DNA of 11,439 nt from an uncultured Acidimicrobiia bacterium (GCA_905480085.1 CAJQPD010000041.1:1-11439), one strand, 5' to 3'. Shown: positions 1-8,069, numbered from the stretch's first letter. The notes: generated by a model not told the origin, from the sequence alone. Made by a program: numbers and translations.

Positions 1-1425
1 AACTTCCCGGTCGCGATTCCGGCCGGCGGAGTCCTGGCCGCGCTGGCAGCCGGGAACTGCGTCGTCCTCAAACCTGCACCGGAAACGCCCCGATGTGCCG
101 AAATCGTTGCCGAGTGTCTGTGGGAGGCAGGGTTCAGCCAGGATGTACTCCAGTTCATTCGCACCCGTGATGATGAAGTCGGTCAGCGCTTGATCGTCGG
201 GGTGGATGGCGTGATTCTCACCGGCTCGTCCGAGACGGCGGCGATGTTCAAAGACTGGAATCCCCAGCTGCGCTTGTTCGCCGAAACGAGCGGCAAGAAC
301 TCCCTCATCATCACTCCCCACGCAGACATCGACCTGGCCGTGACGCATCTGGTTGCGTCGGCCTTCGGGCACGCCGGACAAAAGTGCTCCGCCGCTTCCC
401 TGGCGATCTGCGTCGGCGACGTATATGAATCGCCCCGGTTCAGGCGCCAACTCATCGATGCGGTTGAGAGCCTCGCCGTTGGTCAGGCGACGGACATCTC
501 CACCACGGTTGGACCGTTGATCGGCCCACCGCCCCCCAAGTTGCAGCGCGGTTTGGGCACCCTCGATCCCGGGGAAGAATGGTTGGTTCAACCCCGTCAA
601 CTCGACGACAACCTCTGGTCACCGGGAGTTCGCATCGGGGTTAAGCCCGGGAGTTGGTTCCACCAAACGGAATGTTTCGGACCGGTGCTTGGGGTGATGG
701 CTGCCCGCAATCTCAGGGAGGCCATACACATCCAGAATGGCAACGACTTCGGCCTGACCGGCGGAATTCATACTCTCGATCCCCATGAGATCGACGAGTG
801 GATCGACCTGGTCCAGGTCGGCAACGCCTATGTGAACCGCCAGATCACCGGCGCCATCGTCCAGCGCCAACCCTTCGGGGGATGGAAGAAGTCGAGCGTT
901 GGTCCAGGCGCCAAGGCAGGCGGACCCAACTATGTCGCTCAACTCGGCACCTGGCATCCCGAGACACCATTCGACACCGACCAGCTGACGGCGGCCAGGG
1001 CAGCCGATCAACAAACGTGGCCCGAAGAGTTCGCCGTTGAGCACGATCCCACCGGCCTGTACTGCGAGGCCAACATCTTCCGCTATCGACCCCTGGCCAG
1101 GATCGGACTGCGGATCGGCTCAGGGGCCAGCCAGTCGGAGATCGATCGGGTAATCCATGCCGCTGGAGTGGCTGGCTGCGAGTTGGTCATGTCGAAGGAC
1201 GAAACCGATGAAGCATTCGCAGTCCGGATACCCACCCTCGGCGTAGAGCGGATCCGGCTGGTCGGGAGTACCACCGACCCGGTGCGCCGGGCGGCCGCTC
1301 AGTCCGGGGTTCACATCGCGGACGACCCCGTCACGAGTAGTGGATTCCTCGAATTGCGTCATTACGTCCGGGAACAGGCTATTTCGAGAACCCTTCACCG
1401 TTTCGGCAACATCGTCACCGGATAG
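1..1425 (+). CDS. putA: PutA, C-terminal part (L-glutamate gamma-semialdehyde dehydrogenase), 5' end outside window
   Basis: The reading frame is open from base 1 to a TAG at 1423-1425, giving 474 residues of a larger protein. It is the dehydrogenase half of bifunctional proline utilisation protein A, which oxidises glutamate semialdehyde (from proline via P5C) to glutamate with NAD+. Visible signatures are the NAD-binding NFPVAIPAGG and VVLKPAPET segments at the start, ILTGSSETA, the general-base glutamate in FAETSGKN (fragment residue 95) and the nucleophilic cysteine in GHAGQKCSAAS (residue 129). QRQPFGGWKKSSVGPGAKAG closely follows PutA rather than generic aldehyde dehydrogenases. About 150 residues follow the catalytic domain and end in ELRHYVREQAISRTLHRFGN, the terminal pattern of longer PutAs with a C-terminal ALDH-superfamily-like domain. 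The proline dehydrogenase domain, if fused, lies upstream of the window. A stand-alone P5C dehydrogenase is the only serious alternative. Confidence 0.92.
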   Translation, partial: NFPVAIPAGGVLAALAAGNCVVLKPAPETPRCAEIVAECLWEAGFSQDVLQFIRTRDDEVGQRLIVGVDGVILTGSSETAAMFKDWNPQLRLFAETSGKNSLIITPHADIDLAVTHLVASAFGHAGQKCSAASLAICVGDVYESPRFRRQLIDAVESLAVGQATDISTTVGPLIGPPPPKLQRGLGTLDPGEEWLVQPRQLDDNLWSPGVRIGVKPGSWFHQTECFGPVLGVMAARNLREAIHIQNGNDFGLTGGIHTLDPHEIDEWIDLVQVGNAYVNRQITGAIVQRQPFGGWKKSSVGPGAKAGGPNYVAQLGTWHPETPFDTDQLTAARAADQQTWPEEFAVEHDPTGLYCEANIFRYRPLARIGLRIGSGASQSEIDRVIHAAGVAGCELVMSKDETDEAFAVRIPTLGVERIRLVGSTTDPVRRAAAQSGVHIADDPVTSSGFLELRHYVREQAISRTLHRFGNIVTG

Positions 1426-1429
1426 ATCC

Positions 1430-1489
1430 GGTCCCGGGACCATACGGCAAACGCAGCCAGCCCGCCATCGGGAAACCGGCCACTTTCCC
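1430..1489 (+). terminator. Possible structured 3' region after putA
   Basis: Four bases after the putA stop lies a perfect 12-bp palindrome (GGTCCCGGGACC, 1430-1441). Further on, 1470-1489 can form GGGAAA / TTTCCC, a 6-bp stem with an 8-nt loop. An overlapping CCCG/CGGG pairing at 1461-1472 would compete with it. No T-run follows either structure, so this is not a classical intrinsic terminator. It may only mark the 3' end of the putA transcript. The rest of the 1426-1619 gap shows no gene and no convincing promoter for the downstream alcohol dehydrogenase gene. Confidence 0.25.
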
Positions 1490-1605
1490 AAACGAGCGTG
1501 CATACGAATTGCACTATCGCTCATGGATGCACACTCGACGGGGGAATGGGTGGGAACGCGGGCGGATCGTGCAACATATTTGGTTAGTCTCACCGTACCG
1601 TCATC

Positions 1606-1611
1606 AAGGAG
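1606..1611 (+). promoter_or_regulatory. Ribosome binding site deciding the alcohol dehydrogenase start
   Basis: AAGGAG lies 8 nt before the ATG at 1620. The same frame is open back to an ATG at 1509, but the extra 37 residues resemble no dehydrogenase N-terminus. MKAV at 1620 is the usual first strand of the family. The site therefore settles the start at 1620. Confidence 0.8.
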
Positions 1612-1619
1612 ACAGCCTC

Positions 1620-2618
1620 ATGAAAGCCGTCCGGGTCACCGCACCTTCGACACTTGAAATCGCCGACATCCCCGTACCGGATGCCAACGGCCAGGTGCTT
1701 ATCAAGCCGAACACCGTCGGCGTGTGCGGGACCGACGTGAAAGTCTTCACTGGAGCGATCCCGGTCCCCTACCCGCGGGTACTCGGGCACGAAATGATCG
1801 GCACCGTCATCGAAGCCCCTGCCGGTGCTCCGGTAAAACCAGGCGACCGCGTACTGGTCGACCCGGCGTCAAGCTGCGGATGGTGCGACCTCTGCCGAAA
1901 GGGCCGACCCCATCTGTGTCGCAACGCCGGCCTCATGGGACGCGAAATCGATGGCGTATTCGCAGAATACGTTCGAGCCCCCGTCACGGCCGTCCTACCC
2001 GTACCGGCCAGCATCTCGGCCACTGCGTCGGGCCTTCTCCAGGTTCTCGGAACCTGCATTCACGCCCAAAAATCCGTCAACGTGTTCCCCGGACAGGTGG
2101 CGGCCGTGATCGGCCTGGGCGTTGCCGGCCAACTCATGGTCCAACTGCTGGCCGAACGCGGAGTCACCGTTGTCGGGATCACCCGCTCAGAGTGGAAGCG
2201 AGACCTGGCGTCCCAGCACGGTGCAACGGCTACCGCCGCTCCCGACCAGGCGGCCTCCGTTCTCGCTGAGTTGACCGATGGTCGCGGCCCAGATCTGGTG
2301 GTTGAAGCGGTCGGGTACGAGAAAACCCTCGCCCAGGCCATCGACCTCGTCGGAATCGGCGGCGAAGTACTCGTATTCGGGACGCTTACCGGCGGTAACG
2401 AAGGGTTGCCCTACTACCAGCTCTATTTCAAGGAGTTGACCCTGTACAACCCGCGCGCTGCGTTACCGGGCGACTATGCCGCAGGCATCGACCTCGCGGC
2501 GGCCGGTCGTCTCGTGTTGGAGCCGATCGTGACCCACGAACTGGCTCTCGATGACGCCGCCAAAGCGTTCGAGCTGGTTCATGATGCGTCTTCGCTCAAG
2601 GTTTTGATGCACGTCTAG
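1620..2618 (+). CDS. Zinc-dependent medium-chain alcohol/polyol dehydrogenase
   Basis: This 332-residue cytoplasmic NAD(P)-dependent alcohol dehydrogenase belongs to the MDR superfamily, in the sorbitol/threonine dehydrogenase-like branch. The catalytic zinc site is visible as C36 in GVCGTD and H57-E58 in LGHE. The structural zinc lobe is complete, with C86, C89, C92 and C100 in the classical C-x2-C-x2-C-x7-C spacing. The nucleotide fold follows with GLGVAG at 165-170, and the length is normal for the family. The start at 1620 is fixed by AAGGAG 8 nt upstream. The gene stands alone 194 nt after putA and ends 15 nt before the stop of the convergent phospho-His gene. The sequence does not reveal its substrate; family members oxidise secondary alcohols, polyols or L-threonine. 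Confidence 0.9.
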   Translation: MKAVRVTAPSTLEIADIPVPDANGQVLIKPNTVGVCGTDVKVFTGAIPVPYPRVLGHEMIGTVIEAPAGAPVKPGDRVLVDPASSCGWCDLCRKGRPHLCRNAGLMGREIDGVFAEYVRAPVTAVLPVPASISATASGLLQVLGTCIHAQKSVNVFPGQVAAVIGLGVAGQLMVQLLAERGVTVVGITRSEWKRDLASQHGATATAAPDQAASVLAELTDGRGPDLVVEAVGYEKTLAQAIDLVGIGGEVLVFGTLTGGNEGLPYYQLYFKELTLYNPRAALPGDYAAGIDLAAAGRLVLEPIVTHELALDDAAKAFELVHDASSLKVLMHV

Positions 2619-2633
2619 CCGGTCAGCAACTGC

Positions 2634-4301
2634 CTACCAGGGCGTGGCCCAGACCCGTCCACCCTGACCGTCGACCGCCAATGAGACGTCGCCCGTCTTG
2701 TTCGTCGGGTCGCCGCCAAGCAGACCTTCGAGATCGAGCCCGGTGACGGCTGGGATCCCGAGTGCCCTGGCAGACTCGAACAGGTGGGCGGCCGGGCCCC
2801 CGCCGGTAGTAATAAGCGCGGACGCATCCCACAGGAGGGCGGCCAGGTTCGGCAACGGGTGGGTTCCGACCACGACATCCCTCGGCCGGAAGTGCGGAAC
2901 GTCATGGGGATCGGACACAAAACACATACGCCCGACCGCGGTCCCGGGAGCGGCCGGGACACCGACACCCACCGTACCGTGGGCCATGACCGCGGCAACG
3001 TCGAATGGTTCCCAGCGGTCGAAGCCGATTCGCGACTTCAGGGCCGGGGCGGTTCCTTCACGCAACACGGCAATTGCTTCACGCAATGGCAAGTGCCACG
3101 CCAACTCCGGGTGAGCGACCGCGCCGGCGTCTACGAGGCCACGCCGGGCCGTCTCGAGCAACCTCAGTACGTTGGTTGCTCGATCAAGATCGGGAACCCT
3201 TAGGTCGCCAAACGCCGCCACCGCCCGCTCGGTCTCGTCTCCGCGAAGGCCCCGGACCATGCTGGCCGCTCGATCCGTGCTGACCGACTTGGTGATTCTC
3301 CAGGCAGCCGACACCAGAGCCCTCGATTGTTCAGTCGCCTCGAGCAGCGCTTCAAGTGGATCGACGTCGAGGGCTTCAACCGGTTCAAGGAAGTACGTCG
3401 GAGCCGCCACCGCCCACGGCAACACCAGTTCCTCGCCAAGCGGACCGGGAAACCGCCGAACCAGCCTGGCAAGATCAGCGATCGCCGGATCCGAAAAGAC
3501 CGGGGGGATATCAACGATCAGGGACGGTCTCTGTTCGAACTGCATGAGCTGAAGAAGCGTTACCTCGCCATCCACAGATGCCCATTCGCACGAGTTCGCC
3601 CCGATCGACCTGTCGGCCCGTCGAAGGACATCCGCTACCTCGGCGATAAGGTCCTCCCCCATCAGTGCAAGTGCCGATTCACCGGTCACAATCCCCGTTG
3701 CCGACACCCGCCCGTGGGCGCCAGGATCCCATCCCTGGACAAGTGGTGCCGGCGAACCGGCTACCCCAATGACCGTCACCTCACCGTCAACCAGGCGGGC
3801 CACCCCACCAAAATCGGGGTTGAGGGCTCGCTGGATGAGGACCGCCATGGGAATCGAGCCCGGTTCGAGTTCAGCCGCCTCGTATCGCTCAAGCGTGTGC
3901 ACCGTGAACGCAGAAGCCCAGCAACCGCGCACTGCCCGGGGGGCTTCGTCGGGATGAATGTCGAGGTAGGACGTGAAAGCGCCTGACCACTCGCCACCTG
4001 CTTCCAACACGCTCGATGAGCGCACCACCAACGGGTCACCGAGCGAGCCGGCCGCATCCACGATCGCCGTTGCGGTCTCTGCATCCATCGGCCCGGTACT
4101 GATGGTGAGCAACGCCCCACCAGGGCCGCGTTGGGCCATCACTTCGGCTCCACGGAGCATCTCACTCCTGGACAGCTCCGCAGGGACTACCGCCCCGGGA
4201 AGTACCGGAAGCCCGGCGCGACGACCCCGGGCCAACCACGCCGCCTTGGCGCCGGTGTGCCCGGGATCCTGCGCTAACTCATCGTCGAGATCGATCAGCA
4301 C
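2634..4301 (-). CDS. PEP-synthase/rifampin-phosphotransferase-like protein: ATP-grasp plus swivelling phospho-His domain
   Basis: This 555-residue protein is a relative of PEP synthase, pyruvate phosphate dikinase and rifampin phosphotransferase. Those enzymes move phosphate from ATP to a histidine on a mobile domain and then to a substrate. Residues ~18-260 carry the PPDK-N ATP-grasp signatures: KAAWLARGRRAGLPVLPG, LVVRSSSVLEAGGEWSGAF (R94) and the closing CEWASVDGEVTLLQ. The C-terminus holds the swivelling domain with the phospho-accepting histidine in TTGGGPAAH (H506), followed by ARALGIPAVTG. PEP synthase (~790 aa) places a PEP-binding TIM barrel after this domain; here the protein ends ~50 residues past the histidine. 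That matches rifampin phosphotransferase domain order, but the middle region (~260-440) is much shorter. GTG at 4301 is chosen; TTG at 4304, abutting the upstream TAA (4307-4305), is the alternative. No clear ribosome site is present, so coupling to the M24 gene is likely. The substrate is unknown. Confidence 0.82.
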   Translation of the reverse strand: MLIDLDDELAQDPGHTGAKAAWLARGRRAGLPVLPGAVVPAELSRSEMLRGAEVMAQRGPGGALLTISTGPMDAETATAIVDAAGSLGDPLVVRSSSVLEAGGEWSGAFTSYLDIHPDEAPRAVRGCWASAFTVHTLERYEAAELEPGSIPMAVLIQRALNPDFGGVARLVDGEVTVIGVAGSPAPLVQGWDPGAHGRVSATGIVTGESALALMGEDLIAEVADVLRRADRSIGANSCEWASVDGEVTLLQLMQFEQRPSLIVDIPPVFSDPAIADLARLVRRFPGPLGEELVLPWAVAAPTYFLEPVEALDVDPLEALLEATEQSRALVSAAWRITKSVSTDRAASMVRGLRGDETERAVAAFGDLRVPDLDRATNVLRLLETARRGLVDAGAVAHPELAWHLPLREAIAVLREGTAPALKSRIGFDRWEPFDVAAVMAHGTVGVGVPAAPGTAVGRMCFVSDPHDVPHFRPRDVVVGTHPLPNLAALLWDASALITTGGGPAAHLFESARALGIPAVTGLDLEGLLGGDPTNKTGDVSLAVDGQGGRVWATPW

Positions 4302-4304
4302 CAA

Positions 4305-5543
4305 TTAGGCGGTCGAAATGATCTCGTGCTGCTTGTAGGTCGTGACCATCTCGTAGCCGGTTTCGGTGACGTAGAGCATCTCCTCAAGCCGTACACCGTG
4401 ATCGTGCAGCTTGCCGTGCTGCGTCTCAAGGGCGAATGTCATGCCCTGCTCAATTTCAACCGGATGATCAAGCGACCAGATGCGAGAGATGACCGGCGGA
4501 TCGTATTGCGCCAGACCGAGGCCATGGCCCCAGTTGTTGGCAGCAGCCTGATCTTCCTCCTCGTAACCCCACGCTTCCTTGGCAGAGGGCCACTTGGCGG
4601 CAACGTCGGCGGTCGTCACGCCCGGCTTGACTTCCTCGATCGAATCCCACAGCCAGCTATGCGCCGCGTCATACGTCGCCTGATGCTCGGCAGTCGGCGT
4701 CCCACCCACGCAGTAGGTGCGATAACAACACGACTTGAATCCATTCCACGTGAGGGCGGCCAGGTCGATGATGACGAGTTCACCAGGCCGGATCATCCGG
4801 TCCGAGAAGTTACGCCAGTTCGGCCAGGCATTCGGGCCGGACGACACGATGACGTCTTCGACGTCCTCCATGCCAGGGATCGAATACAGCTTCTCAAAGC
4901 CGAAGGCGGCGACCTCGTTTTCGGTCATGCCGGGCTTGATGAAGTTGGTGATGTCGTAGTGAACCTTGTCACAGATGGCCCCGACGATCTGGAACGCCTT
5001 GATCTCATCCGGGCTCTTGATCGCCCTGGCATTCATCATCGGAGTCATGCCATCGGTCCAGTTGATGTTGCGCTTTTCGAATTCACGCATCAAGTTGATG
5101 TCGATGAAGTCCACGCCCAGTGGCATGTCCTTGACGCCGGCCTCCTCGAGGTCGTTCATCAACGAATCCACGAACTTGTTCACCTGCTGTTCGGCGGCAG
5201 GACCAACCGCACCCTTGATCCAGATGTACGAGTGACGAATGTTCTCGTCAGGAATCCACGGGTTGTGCTCTTTGAGATGGAATCCGATATCGCCCTGTTC
5301 GTATACGATCGGCGGCTTGCCAGCGGTCAAGACGACATAGCGAAGACCCTGCTTCAGTCGGTTCCATCCCGGCGTCAGTGTCGAGGACACGTACCGCATG
5401 TTCTCGTCGTAGAACAAGAGAAGGGCACCCAGCCCGGCCTTTTCCATTTCGGCATGGGCTCGCTTGAGACGCCAGTCTCGAATGTTGGCCCAGTTAATGC
5501 CTTCCTTCCAGTCGGTACTCATTCCGAAATATGCTTCACGCAT
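4305..5543 (-). CDS. M24 (pita-bread fold) protein, DddP/creatinase/Xaa-Pro peptidase-like, with altered metal site
   Basis: These 412 residues form a creatinase-type N-domain (~18-165) and an M24 catalytic domain (~175-405). Family members are dinuclear-metal peptidases, creatinase, or the DMSP lyase DddP. The N-domain pattern WRLKRAHAEMEKAGLGALLL...NMRYVSS and the catalytic strand align well with DddP as I recall it, including the 12-residue spacing between the first two M24 aspartates. Putative metal ligands are D260, H340 (NNWGHGLGL), E373 (ALETQ) and E387 (VRLEE). The second M24 aspartate of the canonical SDxTRT motif is cysteine here (C272 in SCCYRT). The extra DddP aspartate is A262, and the second histidine of GHGxGLxxHE is tyrosine. 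ATG at 5543 has GGGAG 10 nt upstream; ATG at 5522 is less likely. The gene follows the condensing-enzyme gene by 39 nt and abuts the phospho-His gene. M24 membership is firm; the reaction is open. Confidence 0.85.
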   Translation of the reverse strand: MREAYFGMSTDWKEGINWANIRDWRLKRAHAEMEKAGLGALLLFYDENMRYVSSTLTPGWNRLKQGLRYVVLTAGKPPIVYEQGDIGFHLKEHNPWIPDENIRHSYIWIKGAVGPAAEQQVNKFVDSLMNDLEEAGVKDMPLGVDFIDINLMREFEKRNINWTDGMTPMMNARAIKSPDEIKAFQIVGAICDKVHYDITNFIKPGMTENEVAAFGFEKLYSIPGMEDVEDVIVSSGPNAWPNWRNFSDRMIRPGELVIIDLAALTWNGFKSCCYRTYCVGGTPTAEHQATYDAAHSWLWDSIEEVKPGVTTADVAAKWPSAKEAWGYEEEDQAAANNWGHGLGLAQYDPPVISRIWSLDHPVEIEQGMTFALETQHGKLHDHGVRLEEMLYVTETGYEMVTTYKQHEIISTA

Positions 5544-5582
5544 CGTGTGGTAACTCCCTACTCGTCCGTCGCTTGCTGACTT

Positions 5583-6812
5583 CTAAAACTTGTCCGGGAG
5601 CATGTCCCGTACGATGTCGAGGAACTCGTCGTTGTCGAGGAGTCCTTTCTTCTCAAGTGACTTCGCCTTGACCTCCATCAAAATCACTTCGATGTCCTTG
5701 GTGTCGGCGTCATAGATACCGTTCTTTCCAAGCCAGATGGCCACCGAATCGAGCCCGGAGCCCTTGCCAAGAACGATCTCAGGCGGCGCCTGACCGACCA
5801 ACTCGGGCCGGAACGGGAATGGCTCGGTGAGCTCGTCAACCACGTTCTTTACCCAGGTGGCAATAATTCCCGACTCGACGTTGTAGAGCATGTCGCCGGT
5901 GATGGGACGGTTTGACGGTTGGGTCACCCCGGACAACTCGGCCACCAGTCGGGCAACTTCGGTGAACGACGTCGTGTCGATACCCGTATCGACCCCGTAC
6001 ATGGTGAGCAACGCCAGAACCGTTTCTTCGGTGGGGGCGTTGCCTGCCCGCTCACCGATACCGCTCACTGTCGTGTGGATGACCGAGGCCCCTTCGGCAA
6101 CGGCCAGGATCGAGTTGGCCACACCCATTCCAAAGTCCATGTGGAAATGTGTCTCAAGCGGAACGTTGAGACGTTCGCGCACCCGGCGGGTGTAATAGCT
6201 CACGGCATGGGGAGAAATGACCCCGAATGTGTCCACAAGGGCCACCTTGTCGACGTGCCCATCGGTCGCCACTGCCTCGAGGTCATCGAGCAGTTGGGAC
6301 ATGGTCGATCGGGTGGCATCAATCGGGAAGAAGGAAACCTTCAGACCGTTCTCGTGCGCGAACTTGGTCGACTCGATCGAAGCTTCGATGGCCTTCTCAA
6401 CGGGCCACCGGTAGGCCTTTTCAATCAGGTGGTGGCTAGCAGGCACTTCCATGACAACACCTTTGACGCCACAGTCGAGGGCCAGTTGCACATCAGAGAT
6501 CATGCAACGCGAGAAGGCATAGATCTCCGTATCGAGATCAAGCGCCACCATTCGCTTGATGGCTTCGGTATCCGAAGGCGAAACGGCCGGAAGGCCGGCT
6601 TCGATGCGATGAATCCCGGACGCCGACAATGCCTCAGCAATCCGGACCTTTTCATCAGCCGAAAACTCAACACCGGCTTGCTGCTCGCCGTCGCGCAGGG
6701 TTACATCGTGGATCTCCACCTTGTCGGGAAAGTTGAAGCCCTCAGTTACTTCTGGAAGGTAATTCCACGGACTCGAAAACCACTGATCGGTTTTCCACGG
6801 CTGATCGGCCAC
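5583..6812 (-). CDS. DRE-TIM metallolyase / HMGL-like acyl-CoA condensing enzyme (isopropylmalate/homocitrate synthase superfamily)
   Basis: These 409 residues form a TIM barrel with signatures of enzymes that condense acetyl-CoA with 2-oxoacids, or cleave such adducts. Visible are HDVTLRDGEQQAG with R40-D41, VALVDTFGVISP (~190-201), the metal-binding HFHMD (H222, H224) and GIGERAGNAPTEE (251-263, N258 a likely metal ligand). The family's usual HxHND reads HxHMD. The conserved SGIH motif before the lid domain reads ESGIIATW, so the histidine is isoleucine (I317). The last ~90 residues are not the LeuA regulatory domain, so leucine-type feedback control is not expected. GTG at 6812 is chosen because GGGAG lies 6 nt upstream (6823-6819). 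The gene has its own candidate promoter at 6858-6830 and is followed 39 nt later by the M24 gene. 2-isopropylmalate, homocitrate, citramalate and Re-citrate synthases are all possible relatives; the substrate is not assignable. Confidence 0.85.
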   Translation of the reverse strand: MADQPWKTDQWFSSPWNYLPEVTEGFNFPDKVEIHDVTLRDGEQQAGVEFSADEKVRIAEALSASGIHRIEAGLPAVSPSDTEAIKRMVALDLDTEIYAFSRCMISDVQLALDCGVKGVVMEVPASHHLIEKAYRWPVEKAIEASIESTKFAHENGLKVSFFPIDATRSTMSQLLDDLEAVATDGHVDKVALVDTFGVISPHAVSYYTRRVRERLNVPLETHFHMDFGMGVANSILAVAEGASVIHTTVSGIGERAGNAPTEETVLALLTMYGVDTGIDTTSFTEVARLVAELSGVTQPSNRPITGDMLYNVESGIIATWVKNVVDELTEPFPFRPELVGQAPPEIVLGKGSGLDSVAIWLGKNGIYDADTKDIEVILMEVKAKSLEKKGLLDNDEFLDIVRDMLPDKF

Positions 6813-6829
6813 AACAAACTCCCATCACG

Positions 6830-6858
6830 ATGATATTGCATGATATACGATTGAACAA
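6830..6858 (-). promoter_or_regulatory. Candidate sigma70-type promoter of the condensing-enzyme gene
   Basis: On the minus strand TTGTTC (6858-6853) is followed by a 17-nt spacer and TATCAT (6835-6830). The -10 matches five of six consensus bases; the -35 keeps only TTG. The predicted start would be near 6823, right at the ribosome site, leaving an unusually short leader; this is the main weakness. The operator-like 12-mer at 6840-6851 sits in the spacer. Confidence 0.45.
6840..6851 (-). promoter_or_regulatory. Operator-like site, copy 1 (ATCGTATATCAT)
   Basis: The minus strand reads ATCGTATATCAT, an imperfect inverted repeat (ATC-N-TATA-N-GAT with one end off). It matches the site at 8647-8658 in 11 of 12 positions and in the same orientation. 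It lies inside the spacer of the candidate promoter, where a bound repressor would block polymerase. A nearly identical second site upstream of functionally linked genes is the main support. No regulator gene is in the window. Confidence 0.45.
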
Positions 6859-6886
6859 GCAGGTGCGTCCGACCAGACGCCTTTTA

Positions 6887-8068
6887 TCAGTTGCCGGGTT
6901 CCCACAGGCCGAATTTCCAGGCCGGGTCGCCGGCGACCATGGTCCCCGCCACCTGTGATCGATCGCCCATCGCCCGGGTTTTGGCAACGGCGCTTCGACC
7001 GAGTTGCAGTTGGCGCGGCTCCCAAACGGCTAGCGCGGCATCGAGGTCATGGTCTACCTCGACGAGGGCGTCATGCAGTGCCCAGGCATCAGCACACGCC
7101 TTGGCCTGACCGGCCGCCACGTGCGGCCGCAGCCCAAAAGCGGCATCGCCGAGGATACAGACCCGGCCAAACACCATCCTCGGTACCTCAAGATCGAAAA
7201 TTGCCTGAATGAGCGGTTCCTCACAGGCGAGTACCACTTCCCGGATCGCCGGGGCAAGCGTCTCGCGGGCCGACTGGCGCATCTCCTCGACGAACTCGGG
7301 CCGAATCATGCCGGGCGGCATCGTCCCGCTTCTCCGCTCACCGTCGATGCCGGTCATCAGGTCGGCAAAGGCCCCGTCGTCGGGATAGTTGCGATACCAA
7401 ACCGAGTTCACCGTGCGCTCCCCCGGCGTGATGCTGCCCGAGGGAGACGGAATGGCGTAGACGAGGATGTGGCTGTGATCGAGGACCTGATACAACATGG
7501 CATCGCTCAGCGCGGCGAGGGTCGCCTGGCTGAGGTCTTGCTCGGGTGTAATGGCCCGCCAGGCGACATAGCCTGCGTACGTCGGGGCAACCTCCGGTAG
7601 CAGAATGCCACGAGCGGTTGATGAGAGGCCATCAGCACAGATCAACAGATCACCTTCGATTCGCCGACCGTCGGCGAGATGCAAGCTCACCCCATCTGGC
7701 CGCTGATCGAACCCGACCATCTCCGAATTGAGGTGGTATCGATCAGGATCGAACGCATCATGAAGAGCGCGGTACACCGTGCTCCACCCGCTAAACCGAA
7801 AGTGATCGGGGTCGGCTGAGATAACTGCTCCGGACCGGTCAAGATAAGTCCAGTCGGAAAGTTCGAGGCTCACACGGTTGTCGTGACCAAGATTCCCTTC
7901 CGTGAAATATCTCTCGGTAATGGGTAGAACGACGATGCCGGTTCCACGTTCCTGGAGTGCGACACTGGCCCGCTCAAAAACCTGCACGTCGTAACCGAGA
8001 TCCCGCAGAAGAACAGCGGTCGTCAAACCACCAATCGATCCGCCGGCGATCAGAACTCGCGAACGCAA
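6887..8068 (-). CDS. FAD-dependent class A monooxygenase, 2,6-dihydroxypyridine 3-hydroxylase-like
   Basis: This 393-residue flavoprotein hydroxylase of the PHBH class uses FAD, NAD(P)H and O2 to hydroxylate an activated (phenolic or hydroxy-heteroaromatic) ring. The Rossmann motif is VLIAGGSIGGL (5-15) with E32 at the end of the second strand. ICADG (143-147) is the class A DG motif. LGDAAFGLRPHVAAGQAKA (from ~306) is the GD motif that contacts the flavin ribityl chain. RGTGIVV, APTYAGYVAWR and RPHxAAGxxKAxxDA are pieces I recognise from 2,6-dihydroxypyridine 3-hydroxylase of the Paenarthrobacter nicotine pathway. TTG at 8068 is chosen: it begins one base after the upstream TAG (8072-8070) and puts the Rossmann motif at residue 5, as in relatives. 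The frame stays open to 8230, but that extension would overlap the PPOX gene and has no family resemblance. Cotranscription with the PPOX gene is likely. Confidence 0.88.
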   Translation of the reverse strand: MRSRVLIAGGSIGGLTTAVLLRDLGYDVQVFERASVALQERGTGIVVLPITERYFTEGNLGHDNRVSLELSDWTYLDRSGAVISADPDHFRFSGWSTVYRALHDAFDPDRYHLNSEMVGFDQRPDGVSLHLADGRRIEGDLLICADGLSSTARGILLPEVAPTYAGYVAWRAITPEQDLSQATLAALSDAMLYQVLDHSHILVYAIPSPSGSITPGERTVNSVWYRNYPDDGAFADLMTGIDGERRSGTMPPGMIRPEFVEEMRQSARETLAPAIREVVLACEEPLIQAIFDLEVPRMVFGRVCILGDAAFGLRPHVAAGQAKACADAWALHDALVEVDHDLDAALAVWEPRQLQLGRSAVAKTRAMGDRSQVAGTMVAGDPAWKFGLWEPGN

Positions 8069-8069
8069 C

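Noticed and set aside
5299..5308. Perfect palindrome TCGTATACGA similar to the operator-like sites
   Set aside because: It lies in the middle of the M24 coding sequence and matches only the first eight bases of the 12-mer; probably coincidental codon content.
4326..6833. Long plus-strand open frames opposite the M24 and condensing-enzyme genes (4326-5579, 5919-6833)
   Set aside because: They are antisense to clearly recognisable enzymes, show no family motifs and are typical high-GC shadow frames.
6862..6880. GCGTC-N6-GACGC hairpin after the monooxygenase stop
   Set aside because: Only a 5-bp stem and no T-run; too weak to call a terminator.
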